From Apostichopus japonicus (lineage: Eukaryota > Echinodermata > Holothuroidea > Aspidochirotida > Stichopodidae): DNA of 64,000 nucleotides. The DNA lies in contig NC_092583.1 in the NCBI RefSeq assembly GCF_037975245.1, positions 8,765,764 through 8,829,763 on the forward strand. The letters are read 5' to 3'. A program made the position numbers and the translations under genes. The notes under the pieces were generated by a model, which was not told the origin of the DNA, ran no database searches, and worked only from the letters and a program-made list of their open reading frames with translations. This document shows, in pieces, positions 53,201-63,758 of the stretch. Positions within the stretch are counted from its first letter, which is position 1. Every line of letters starts with the position of its first letter.

Positions 53201-56156
53201 GCAGGTACTCGCGAAGAAGCCTCATTGGCTTATCAAAGCCGCAAGCTGACCGAAGTCAGTCTCTTACATTCATATTTAATGTCCATGATTATGAATTGTC
53301 AATTTTCAACAACTCTGTAACTGGACGACATACATTAATCTTGGGGTGACTCAAACTCGGGACCTTATGATTGGAAGGCACCGGCATTAACCACTGAGCT
53401 AACACTCAACTAAAATTGTTTGTAACTATTAAAATTGCTTTAGGAAATGTTTATCTAATTGACTGTCAGAACACCATCCACTGAAATACTCAACAAAACT
53501 GCTCTTAACCTTTCTCTAAATGGAAGAAATTTCAGTATTTTTTCTCTGGTCGTAAAACTCTCTCTTGCAGGGACAGCAAGCAGATGCAGAACCCATCGAT
53601 GGTGTCACTCCGCTCACCTTGGAGAACTTGACCAGATTTAATGCATCCCTCACGGAAACCAGGCAGTTTGGGTGCAGCAAGTGTAAACACGTGTGGTGGC
53701 GCAAAGTATTTACATACAAGCCTGTTAGTCAGTGAGTATGATAGGCATCATAAGCATCATCAGTTTGCTTTTGTTTTAAAAGTTACAATAATTTTGTATC
53801 AGTTTCTTTTATCAGTCACCTTCTAACTATGTGCCATGTTTTATTGCAGACCTCTAGGCTCTAGGTTGGGTTTATTGACATAACACTTGTGATGAAATAT
53901 TTTTTATTCCAGTTACTTTTTGTATGCGAGACACAGCTCAAAAAGTAATACTGGGCTCTGATTGGCTGATAATATTTTAGTTTTGCTTTTGAGTTTTGTT
54001 CTCTTAAGAGTTAACAACAGTTTATTGTTTGTGTTGAACAATAGAAAACAAAACAAATTATTAAACACCACAAAGGGTCGTTTAAAGCTGGCCACTCTCT
54101 GCCAGACCGAACGTAACCCCGAATAAACTCAACCATATTGACAGTTTATTTCCTTTTCTATTTTCAGCTGCCCTAAGTGCAATGTTTGCTATAATCCCAT
54201 TCCATTAGATCAGATGTTCGGCTGGGGTAAATTTGTTTGCCCTTGCGGTAACGTCTTTTACGGTCGTGCACAGTCAACCAGGTTCTCACCTTGCTATTCC
54301 TGCGGTGAAATGGTGAGTTGATATCTGTGGACATCAGTTTTGGTAAAAGTTGTCCGGTTTTTTCTTTTAAGAAATACAGTAGTCCAGTGGTAGAATATTT
54401 CAGGTTTATCTTTTAAGAAATAGTCCAGTGGCAGAATATTTGACACCTATTGAGTGGTCATCATCTCCTGTTATGCTATGTTTTTTACACACAGGCTGGT
54501 TATTTGAAACAATTTGAACCACTGGTGCCCTTTAGCTTATACCGGAAACAGCAGTGGGTATTGATTTTAACCACATTCCAAAACTGAGTTGAAAATTATG
54601 AAATTTTTAAATTTCATTTTATCATTTGAAATAAAAAGTAACTACTTTGTTTGTTTCGGGATTCATGAGATATCCGGTGGCAGACAAATAAACACTTTCA
54701 TGGAAAAAGGAAAAAAAATTGACACTGTTAGTTGAAAAAACCCTTTCTCAACATCTTTTTCCTAACTCAAGTTATGGTTGATTGAATGGAACCTACCTAC
54801 ATTGGTTGGCAAAACCTTCAATTTTTCCCTGGAGTAGATAACAGTAGGTGGTCTGTGACGTCATAATGGTATTTCAAATGTTGATCGAAACCTTTACTCG
54901 TCCTGTTTTACTTTATTCCTGTTGTAAATTTCTTCTTGATTAATCCTTGAAACCTGATGCATTTGGGAATGCTGACTTAGCTGTCAAGGTTCTCTGTGTT
55001 TAGAATTTCATCAAAATGCAACTTTTTCGTTCAAATAATACTTTCCTCTGTGGGTTTATGAGTTAATCATTATAATGAGAAATGAAAATAAAAACTAATG
55101 AGAAAAAAAAAAAATATATATAAAATAATGAGAAATGATTTTTTTTAAAGCTAAACTGCCCTAATGACATGCATTCATTTTGCTGTTGCCAGATGCAATC
55201 ACAAAATACCACCAAAATTTGAAAAATTCCCATCTTCGTCATACAAAAAAACGATATGAAGAGATACCACAAAATTTGAAAAATTCCTATCTTTGTCATA
55301 CGAAACGATATGAAGATCTGATGCTTAATGTACAGATTGAGATAGTTTCCTGCACTTTTATCAAGCAATCAACCTCAGCCTCTGGAATATCCTTTCAAGT
55401 CCTTGTAGACTCTTATACATTCCAACCAAGGCTTTCTCAACTCTTCTCATCTGCCTCGATAACATCACTACTTGTAACCTTGGTTTTTGCCAGATGCAAT
55501 CGTTAACTCGTTAACCAAACGTGCATTTTGATTCTTGATAGATGTTTTGTTTATATGTAGATGTTTCTGTTCTTTTTACAAGACTACCCGAACATTTAAG
55601 AGTTTGTCATTGACTTTTTGGCCTTCCATAGCCTAGCTAATGAATATTCAACTATTGAAAGTCCCTGATGTACATGCAGAATATGTTGCAAATCATCCTT
55701 CAGTGAAAAAGAAAGTAATTAAACTACACATAAAGTATCTTAATGTCGGCGTGTCCTTTTGATTAAAACTTCACGCTGAGGAAAGTAGTTACAAAGAAGA
55801 GGACTTTGGAACTCAACTATCAGCCAGATGTATAAAATTCAGGGGCTGTTTACGATTGCATTCAATGTCATTTAAAAGTGCGCCGACCTTTGGTCGATAT
55901 GTTTTTGTTCCGCCAGGTGAGACCTAGTGTGGTAGGGCCAATGCCGACTAGTCGCCCTCAGCGTACCCCTGGACAATCCTTCAGTGGACGCCGACACGCC
56001 TGCGAAGCGTGTCACAGCGGCACCATAAGACCTTGTCCGTCATATAACATCATGGCCTCATACAGTACCCCGCACGACTGCACTGGTTCTACAGTGTCCA
56101 CATTTCTAACACAAGCCTCAACTGTTCCAAGTGAATTTGGTTCTGAGATGATGTAG
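50245..56156 (+). CDS. SHFL: SHFL-like (Shiftless/RyDEN) zinc-ribbon protein, six coding exons
   Basis: Exons: 50245-50259, 51300-51371, 51881-52036, 53571-53731, 54168-54312, 55917-56156; all phases agree and give about 262 residues (human SHFL 291). In vertebrates SHFL (C19orf66) is an interferon-induced cytoplasmic RNA-binding factor that stops programmed -1 frameshifting and restricts many RNA viruses. Seen here: SEESLLGRF...RRIYSVSKAIE fits SKKAGALMRKF...GRSIVYGVK; then FGCSKCKHVWWRKV, CPKCNVCYNPIPLDQMFGW, FVCPCGNVFYGRAQ and SPCYSCGEM, the multi-Cys zinc ribbon; then RRHACEACHSG and GSTVSTFLTQAS, matching the human GSTVATCLSQG. The human Glu-rich tail is missing. The exon order and motif order make homology firm; antiviral function in this animal is inference. 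Exon 1 is the least certain part. Confidence 0.88.
51300..51371 (+). CDS. SHFL: SHFL-like exon 2
   Basis: Acceptor CCAACAG, donor AGG|GTAGGA. Twenty-four codons, TLYISEESLLGRFKTDEPVC and NNRR, aligned with the region of SHFL just before GRSIVYGVK. Confidence 0.83.
51881..52036 (+). CDS. SHFL: SHFL-like exon 3
   Basis: Acceptor CCTGTAG, donor GGG|GTAAGC. Starts IYSVSKAIEREENDSVSI, then ITANGTVRCSFRGTLSRINR, a stretch with no clear counterpart in the shorter human region. Confidence 0.87.
52125..52310. repeat. Tandem repeat, about 46 bp, four copies, SHFL-like intron 3
   Basis: The unit GTACAGAGAGTAACTTACCC followed by AGTATTAAATGTATCTAGAG recurs four times with small length changes. Confidence 0.85.
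52558..52722. repeat. AGACAATACA-type short tandem repeat
   Basis: Irregular array of AGACAATACA and AGAAGACAATA words, purine-rich, in intron 3 of the SHFL-like gene. The minus-strand Cys/Leu-rich frame is an artefact. Confidence 0.85.
53338..53412 (-). mobile_element. tRNA-like SINE relic
   Basis: The minus strand reads TTAGCTCAGTGGTTAATGCC (D-arm/A box), then GTGCCTTCCAATCATAAGG (anticodon arm) and GAGTTTGAGTC (B box). The acceptor stem is not intact, so it is more likely a tRNA-derived repeat than a working tRNA. Confidence 0.55.
53571..53731 (+). CDS. SHFL: SHFL-like exon 4: first zinc-ribbon Cys pair
   Basis: Acceptor CTTGCAG, donor GTCA|GTGAGT. Encodes PLTLENLTRFNASLTETRQF, then GCSKCKHVWWRKV. 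The human protein has LPLTEANLRMFQRA and ACSSCDHVWWRRV at the same places, the strongest single match. Confidence 0.93.
54168..54312 (+). CDS. SHFL: SHFL-like exon 5: remaining zinc-ribbon Cys residues
   Basis: Acceptor TTTCAG, donor ATG|GTGAGT. Encodes CPKCNVCYNPIPLDQMFGWG, FVCPCGNVFYGRAQ and SPCYSCGEM. One pair is CxC (CPC) where human has CxxC (CPKC), a small but checkable difference in the metal site. Confidence 0.93.
55917..56156 (+). CDS. SHFL: SHFL-like exon 6: C-terminal part and stop
   Basis: Acceptor CGCCAG. Encodes RRHACEACHSGTIRPCPSYN and STPHDCTGSTVSTFLTQAS, comparable to the human SNPHISSGSTVATCLSQG. It ends ATGATGTAG, where the TA and G overlap a strong donor TA|GTAAGT at 56156-56161. 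Confidence 0.88.
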   Translation: MRPSVVGPMPTSRPQRTPGQSFSGRRHACEACHSGTIRPCPSYNIMASYSTPHDCTGSTVSTFLTQASTVPSEFGSEMM

Positions 56157-57318
56157 TAAGTATATCTCTGTTAGTATATAACCTCTTCCAAAAAAATAAC
56201 AGAAAAACGGTCTCAGTTTTTGGAGCTTTCATTGCTAACAATACTTGACCTTGACCTATGTATCTCGGGAGAGTCACTCAAGTCAGTGTGAGCTCTGATG
56301 CTATGATATATTTTTGTTACATTTATAAAAAATAAAATAAAAAATAAACAAATTCACTATCAGTCTCACAGTCTTGTTTAGGCGTAGGATGACATGCCAT
56401 CGCACTGGCATGCCTCAGATATCAAGTTCTGTTAATTTGATTAGATTGTCTCGGAGGGTTTGTTAGAATCTGTTAACTGCAATAAACAATAGAGCTCTGT
56501 GCTTAAGTCTCTATGTGTGATGACTGATGAGAAAAGTTTACTCACAAATGTTTCTTGACCTACTTTAGAGTAAGATTTTCGTATTTAGGGATATCCCTTT
56601 GAATACGGAACCTCATTTCTTCCACAAGGAATTAATTACAAAGGGTAGTTTAGAAAATATCTCAAAAAACAAATTTTATATAAAATTCTGAAAATGTTTC
56701 AATCTGATCATTTAATTTAGGTTGGTACAATTTTACAATCTTTAGAGTGATAAAGATCATCTAGTGAGCAAGTTTTTTGACACTAAAAGACTGAGTCACC
56801 AAATATCAGACCGGATGTATTCAGTTCATAGTGAGTCATCTACAACGACTTTCAGCTCTTTCATTATCAGATATATGGTCAATAGTTTTGTCCACATTTT
56901 ATTTCAGACTCAATACACTTTCTCTTTCTTTGTTTTATTAAGTGTAAAGATGAACTGGTTATAAATTAGTTAAGAATTTAGACATGCAAAATGAAAAAAA
57001 AATCTTCCAATTAAAAGTCAATAATCTGCTTTGAAAGACCTTAATGATTTAATGAGCTATAGACAGGAAATTGTCACCTTTCATTTCACACACAACCATC
57101 ATGTGGACTAGTCTGTTACTCCATACGGTGAGAACTTCAACAGCTGAGAAGGCAGTCAGAGATAAAGTCAGGGCTAAGTGATATTGTATCGAGATAAAAT
57201 GTATTTAAAATACTACCTAATCCTGTAGGCTGATGTAGTCTAGCCAGATGGAATGGCAAGGTTACTAATTTAACAAATCTGTGACAAACAATACTGATTG
57301 TGAGTTTGTGACTCAGAA

Positions 57319-57590
57319 TTAGACTTCACTCTGTTGGCTTTTGTAGTTATTAGTTGCAGAAGATGGACTTGTTTTGTGCCATACAGATCTAATGTTGTGC
57401 AAATTAGTTACAATTTGTATAGTATAATAGAATAAGACTTTATAGTATATAATAGAATTAGAAATATTTTACACTCTAATAGAATTTGACTTCACTCTGT
57501 TGGCTTTGTAGCTATTAGTTGCAGATGATGGACTTGTTATGTGTCATACAGATCTAATGTTGCGCAAATTGGTTTCAATTTTTATAGTAG
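57319..57590. repeat. Pair of about 105-bp direct repeats
   Basis: GACTTCACTCTGTTGGCTTT...TTATTAGTTGCAGA.GATGGACTTGTT...ACAGATCTAATGTTG.GCAAATT occurs at about 57323-57420 and 57487-57585 with few changes. Confidence 0.85.
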
Positions 57591-57669
57591 AGGTCAAAGA
57601 ATGCTACAGTACCTGGCTGAATATTTTGTCATTTTTTAATTTTTTTTTTTTAGATTTACAAATGTTATG

Positions 57670-58005
57670 ATACAGGTGATGTTGTGACTTGTCAGAAACA
57701 ATTAAATCATGTTTTGAAGATTTAGGGGGTGCTATGTAGCAGGTGGTGTTTTGACATGTCATAGAGATCTAAAATGAACTATGTTTGATAACAGGCTGTT
57801 GGGATGAAAAAAAAGCTGTGTTTAATACAGGTGATGTTGTGATATGTTAGAAACAATTAAATCATGTTTTGAAGATTGAGGGGTGCTATGTAGTAGGTGG
57901 TGTTTGACATGTCATAGAGATCTAAAATGAACTATGTTTGATAACAGGCTGTTGGGATGAAAAAAAAGCTGTGTTTAATACAGGTGATGTTGTGACATAT
58001 CAGAG
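57670..58005. repeat. Tandem duplication of a unit of about 166 bp
   Basis: The unit ACAGGTGATGTTGTGA...AATTAAATCATGTTTTGAAG...ACATGTCATAGAGATCTAAA...AAAAAAAGCTGTGTTTAATA is present twice, with the beginning of a third copy. Confidence 0.92.
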
Positions 58006-58761
58006 ATATTTAACAGGAAAGATGTTTTAAAATATATTATTAGATCAAAAGAATATACTATGCTTTCAGGGGACTCCATCTTGATTTAAGCATTTTAGAT
58101 AGCTCTCAGCAGGTTCTGACAAATGTAACTGATTTGAGCAGAAAAATGCATCTTTATTCTTCTAAGAAGTGGTTTACTTTGAAAGGATGTTGTGTAAAGT
58201 ACTTCTAGGGTTGTTTTCTCGGCCAAGATGCTTTATGAATTGGGTTAGCTATTTGTTAGTTTACAGGAATTCATGATACTACATGTATAATAATTCATGA
58301 TGACTTATCAAATGTAAAAATGTAGTTCTGTGCATTCCTTTTCAATTAGATTTGAAATAAGTTTGTAGATATTGGCAGCCTCAAAGCAGAGATGAATTAT
58401 GCACTAATCCAAACCACTTGAAAACATATAAATGCCGATCTTGTGGAAAGAATTTTCTCTTTCCTTGTCTGGAAAGAGCCATTTGTCAAACAGTTAAAGA
58501 AATATGGAGGATTGTTCAGCAAAAATACTTTGTGGTGGTTCTACTCATTTTGTCTGATGTTGCCAGGATTTTTTTTGGAAGTTACCACATTTTTTTTTTT
58601 AATGTGTGTATCATGGAGATAAACATGCTCTTATGATGTGGTTTTCACCTCCTGAAGCTGAACATTTGTATCAATTTCTTTGTAATATATAATTTTTTTT
58701 TTTTTTTTTTTAGAGATCTAGAAATCGTTTAATGTCAGTTCTCACTCTTATCTCTTTCAGA

Positions 58762-59895
58762 TTCCTTCAGCCACTGTCATAGTACCTACAACGATCAACT
58801 TGCCATCACTGTAAATTCTAAAATTTTAATATCAATTTCTTGCCATATTGACAAAGATTAAATTATGACTGCATTTTTCTCTCTCCTTTTTTTTCTGCTG
58901 GGGGGGGGGTGGGAGGGGGAGGCTGACGAAATTTCTCAGTGTTTTAATTGTTTTAATTGTTGCCAGTCAAAATAAGTGAGCTTTGTGTGCCTTTTGGAAA
59001 GCGAACCACTGCCAAATGTGATCATAATTGTGAACTGCTTTTACGATGGAATCGCTCTGTCAAGATTTTTTGCAAGCTTTGAAGAAAGGAATGGCTGACA
59101 GGTTTCATCTCATATTTCAGACTTATAAGCATCTAAAAAAAGGCTTTATCGAGAATCCGTCTTTATACGGACATCGTTAGATGATTTCCACCGCATTTTA
59201 ACAAGGTCACCCAAAGATTTGTTTTGTTGATTGACATCGAGCACGTAACATCCTTGATTTGGTAGAAAATGAAATTTGAAAGGAACTTGGAAGACATCGA
59301 AGCTGCCATTTCGTGTTTTCTTGTAAGATAGTTTGTGTCACAAAGATCTCAAAAGTGGTGTAGAAATTGCTTGTGGCTGATTTTGACGACCTTTCTCCTT
59401 AAAAAGCAGGATGGAAGTCAATATTTTTCAATACTCGTGGCTCTCTTAAGCAGCTGTCACAATTTTACATGACTGAAATATTTTGTCATCTCTCATGCTA
59501 TTGTACAAAAATGAAAATTGTTTAAATAAACGTGGACGTCATGGAGGAGGAAGCCCAGTATAAAGTACTATATATCAGTTCCATATGCATCGAAGATTGT
59601 TGCTTTTGAAAGGTTAACTTTTGGAACCAAAACGCAGCGTGAAAAGACGGTGGAAAAAGAATAAAATAAAGAAAATAGAGTATATATGTATTAAATAAAC
59701 AGAAGGAATGTAGCTTAACTTATTTCTCTCTAGTTTAATATTGGACAGATTATTCCCATAGTTATCAAAGATATGTTATTTTGAACACATTCACATGAAA
59801 TTATTTGTACAGAATCCCATACGTGGCTGTTTGTGAGAAACGAGAAATGACGATATTGACAAAGAAAAATAAAATACAGTACTCTTTTCAAATTC
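58762..59895 (+). other. Candidate terminal 3'-UTR exon of the SHFL-like gene
   Basis: Follows the acceptor at 58760. It has no long frame, is AT-rich, and contains several AATAAA signals (59525, 59661, 59692, 59867), compatible with a 3' end. A (T)n run and a G-run (58901-58920) are included. Not proven without transcripts. Confidence 0.35.
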
Positions 59896-60220
59896 TTTGT
59901 GTCTGTTTCCTCTTTGGAACGAATTACATATTTTCTGTTTAATAGATCACATTTTGGTAGTTACATTTCTGAAGTATTGTAAAGATTTCCACTCCTTATG
60001 TCTATTATGATGTTAAATGGTTTGAGGTACACAGAGTACAATGGTTTATTAGATGCAAATTCTGGCTTTAGCCTTCAAAACAATAACGTTGAAATCCCCA
60101 CTAATGCTGATCATTTAAAGATTCCCCCAACATGGGAGTTGCAGCAAACTACCTGCTACAAGCAAAGCTAACGAGGGAAGTAAAGACATTCATTATTTAC
60201 GTGTGAAATTATGCTGTGAC

Positions 60221-61666
60221 CAGTGTTCGATTTTTCCGGTATCGCATCGCAAAATGCGATCCAAAACGACAAACTTGCGAGACGTTTCCAAATCAGCATC
60301 GCACATTGTGCCGATTTGTGCGATACAAATTCCTAGTCAGATTTGGGAGCAAACTCTCAAACCTTAACTTACGAACTGTCGATCACAATGTAGAAGTTGT
60401 AATTTATTGAGTTTATACTCAATGTACAACTTATTCACTTGACCGTATAGTGAAAAAAAAAAAACCTGAAAAAAAGGTGTTACACAGGGGATGAGCTCAC
60501 AGTTGTTGGGAAGGTACCTGGGCAAATTCGCAGCACATGTACCGTGGTACAGTAGTTGGGTATAAGGTTAAACACTGCAGTTGTAAAAATGTACGCATAG
60601 TGCACGCTATTCATTGTTAGGCAGTCTAGAAACGGGGCTTTGCTGAACGTTGTTTGTTTCATAATATCGGTAGTATTGTAAGTTGCACTTTTTAAAGATT
60701 GAAAGACAGATTAAAGCTCTTTTCATTTTATAACATAATATAGCTACTTTAACATGTCATTTTAAAATTTTCATCAGTTTCGTGACAATTTAAATAAAAA
60801 AAGTTGTCGGTATTTTGCATCCTCAACTGCGAATTTTTTCATCGCCAGACATCGCAAAAAATGACAACAATTTTCGGGGGCTTTCGCCCCCAGGATCCCC
60901 ACGAGGGGTTCTACCCCATGACCCCACCATAGCCCTAAGACGGGCCCCTGGACACCACGCTTTTATGCTCGCACGTTACGCGTGCTAGGCAGGCGAACAC
61001 CGGCGGGAAATCGGCAGTGTGTTCGCGGGAAATTGAACAAGGTTTTCCAACACTGCTGAACTGTGCAGTTACTGTATGCATCATGTTCAAGGTTTTCACG
61101 GAGGCCTTTGAGGAAATGAATGGTTAGTACAGTGTATATATGCTGCACTAATGCTGTGTGTAGGCCAAGGTTCACGAAGGTCATTGGATATATTCGCGCG
61201 CCGTAGACGTGTTTTTAGATGTTACGGAGAGTCGGGTTTCCATGGATATTAATCGAAAATGAATCTGAGTTTAACTGACGCTAAAGAAATGGATCGTCTT
61301 GGGCAGATTAACAAATCATTGCAAGTATAAATAAGTACAGGTAGCTCTGCTGTTAAAAAGAAAAGTTCAATATCGGTTTGCTGTTATCGGCAATTAGGCA
61401 AAATTTTACCGATACCGATATGCTGCCGATATTGCAAATATCGGCCGATACCGATATTGAAAACTTTTATCGTAGCAACACTAGTATAAATAATAATAAT
61501 AAACAAACATTTTCTAGTTAATACATTGATCGCCGACATTTGGTCCGTTTTGTGGTTATTTCAAAACTGCTATTCAATATTGGGGAACTGCTATGCAACA
61601 AAAATATTGTATAGCAATTGTCGAAATTTGTTGCTATGCAATGTTTTGGCCATAAGTCGAACACTG
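60221..61666 (+). mobile_element. hAT-like element, 1446 bp, upstream of NGLY1
   Basis: Termini CAGTGTTCGA and TCGAACACTG are perfect inverted repeats; identical duplications GCTGTGAC at 60213-60220 and 61667-61674. The interior includes ATCGGCCGATACCGATATTG-type text (61435-61460) and a segment (60523-60590) also found inverted in 36708-37643. No intact transposase. Its right end is about 130 bases from the NGLY1 start codon. Confidence 0.92.
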
Positions 61667-61760
61667 GCTGTGACCCTTGCTGAAGCGGCCTCTCCAAGTT
61701 TACACAGCAATACCGCGAAAAGCTGTCGAAAAACTCACGACCATCTAAATTATTAAATCT

Positions 61761-61906
61761 ATGATGACGATGTTGAAGAGCGCCCCTATTTTAGACATGG
61801 CGACAGCTGATGCAGGCTACGCACTCCGACAATTGCGTGAAAATGACGTCAATACGTTTCTTTATGTCTCAGAAACACTCTTAAAGTACATTAATAATAT
61901 CATACA
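61761..61906 (+). CDS. NGLY1: Peptide N-glycanase (NGLY1) homologue, first coding exon only
   Basis: NGLY1 (PNGase) strips N-glycans from misfolded glycoproteins in the cytosol during ER-associated degradation; its N-terminal PUB domain binds p97/VCP. The frame from ATG 61761, or better from ATG 61797 (GACATGG context), reads MATADAGYALRQLREND and then NTFLYVSETLLKYINNIIQ, ending at the donor ATACA|GTAAGT. This parallels the start of vertebrate NGLY1 (CQNTPETFLEASKLLLTY and ADNILRN), the first helices of the PUB domain. At 37-49 codons it is too short to stand out as a frame. The next exon, expected to begin near NP.DEKYR, was not found before the right edge, so intron 1 exceeds 2 kb. Other PUB proteins (UBXN6) are less similar. 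Confidence 0.72.
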
Positions 61907-63412
61907 GTAAGTGATCGTGCTTTTTGTGTGAATTTCAATCTTCAATAATGTGAACATTTTAATATTGCGAAAAGTAATCAACGTTAGGCTGTAGGTAATA
62001 TTAAGCTCATAAGCTTTAGCACAGAGTTCCCAGTTCTGCGAGAGTGATAATCTGTTAACGAAGTGATTATTCGCAGGGCAGCCACGCGAATAACGTACAC
62101 AGACACCTTATTCGCAGGGCTGTGACGATTTTGAAAATAGGTTTATTATTAGGTTTTGCTATTGATACCAGTCAGTTTATGGGCCTTGAAAAAGCCAACC
62201 TTTTGGGCCCAAATAGTCTTAGCCACTTCATAAGCTAATTTTTGGAACCCCAGCAATTCAATTTTAAAAGGTGTACAGTATGTGTCTGGCTATTCGCAGG
62301 GCAGCCCTGCAAATAAGATGCTTGTGTCTGGCTATTCACAGGGCTGCCCTGCGGATAAGGTGTATGTGTCTGGCTATTCGCAGGGCTGCCCTGTGAATAA
62401 GATACTTGTGTCCGGCTATTTGCAGGGCTGCCCTGTGAATAAGGTCTATGTGTCTGGCTATTCGCAGGGCTGCCCTGCGAATAAGCCCCACCATCTGTTA
62501 AACCCAGTACTGGCAGTAGCATGGTGGGCTCATAATTGAGGCAATTAAGGATTTGATTAACGATGTCTAACAACGAAAATACAAATCACTCAACTCTATG
62601 CGTTCTTCATATGTGTAGTCCCTCAGAAATGTAATGATCTCAAAATATTTATTATTCTGTGCCTACGCAATGTAAAAATGAGCAGAAATTGACCACAAAT
62701 TTGAATTAAACTCATCAAATATGTAACTGCTTGACTGCAAATAGTTCAGGTTGCCTGCTGTATCGTTGCTAGTAATATTTGAAGGTGCGTCAATTACGAA
62801 GGTGCGTCAATAATGCAGCCTTTACTATACTACTACTACAGTAAGCTAGTACTGTAATGGAAGAGGCTAGTAGGCTATATACTAATTACTATGGACCAGG
62901 TATGCTAAATAGGCTTACTAGACACCCTAAGCAGGCCTAAGCTATTGTCATTTAATTGCAAACCAAGAGACAATAGTTCCTTCTAGTACTACTAGGCTAA
63001 GTAAGGGTAATATAGTCAAGGAAATATGACACATTTTGGAGAATTTTATGATTTTACCATTGCAAGTGAAGACTTTTTTTTATCTACAGTATCACTTTTC
63101 ACTCCATTATGATGTCCAATCTACCCAATTGCAAGGAATTGTGAACCCATACAATTTCTACACATAAACTAAGTCAATTGTCATAAAACAACAGCAAATT
63201 TACACCTGAATAACCTGGATCCTTAAAACAACATTCAACTTAATTGCCAGAGAATATGCAATCTCACAAATACAAATGACTTTTACAACATGTTTAAAAA
63301 TTGTGTAGGATTCATAAATCATTTAGCCTTTTACATTGTAAGGTTAGAAGTCTCAACAAAACCATGACAATCTCTCCGTATTACTTCGCATTCAAAACTT
63401 GCATTCAAAAAA
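61907..63412. other. Start of NGLY1 intron 1
   Basis: AT-rich DNA containing the palindromic minisatellite at 62281-62485. No further coding exon was recognised. Confidence 0.5.
62083..62490. repeat. Palindromic minisatellite, 42-44 bp unit
   Basis: About five units at 62281-62490, each TGTGTCTGGCTATTCGCAGG followed by GCTGCCCTGCGAATAAGGTG, so every unit carries the palindrome ATTCGCAGGGC/GCCCTGCGAAT. Two degenerate palindromes are at 62083-62120. The unit length near 42 keeps frames open on both strands, which is an artefact. Confidence 0.92.
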
Positions 63413-63754
63413 GGGTGTGAAGACTTGCGCAAAAAGAAAGGTCTAATGCCGGTAATCTGACCTAGTTTCAAGTGAGGTGTAACAGAAGTGTTAGACACCA
63501 CCATCGATCCAAAAATACGCACACAGGTTGCTACCGTTGGTAATTAGACACCAGTATACAGTCTGTTCATACAGCTGCGGTCAATACCCACAACACTGTA
63601 GTGTAAAAATGATACAGCGATGGACATGTCAGGTCCAGCTAAAGATAACAAGGTATCATATTTTGTAGCGACAAGCAGAAAACTTCACTTGCAAGCAACG
63701 GAAAGTTAACTTTTTCAGAGCCTGGCACGCGGTTTGGGGCGAGTCTTCAATGTC
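63413..63754 (-). mobile_element. TTAA-flanked MITE, copy 5, reverse
   Basis: The minus strand begins AGACATTGAAGACTCGCCCC and ends GCGCAAGTCTTCACACCCTT. TTAA is kept at 63755-63758; the other flank is AAAA. Same internal landmarks as the other copies (GGACCTGACATGTCCATCGC, CTAGTTTCAAGTGAGG). Confidence 0.85.
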
Positions 63755-63758
63755 TTAA

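Larger units (their letters stand above)
56157..58761 (+). other. Possible 3'-UTR intron of the SHFL-like gene
   Basis: GTAAGT starts at 56156 (right after ATGATGTA) and a good acceptor ATCTCTTTCAG ends at 58760. Using this pair gives TA|A, again a stop at the same codon. The interval holds two sets of local repeats and no recognised exon. Confidence 0.45.

Noticed and set aside
62235-62573. 112-codon frame with PYSQGSPANSQT-type repeats
   Set aside because: A product of the 42-44 bp palindromic minisatellite, open on both strands.
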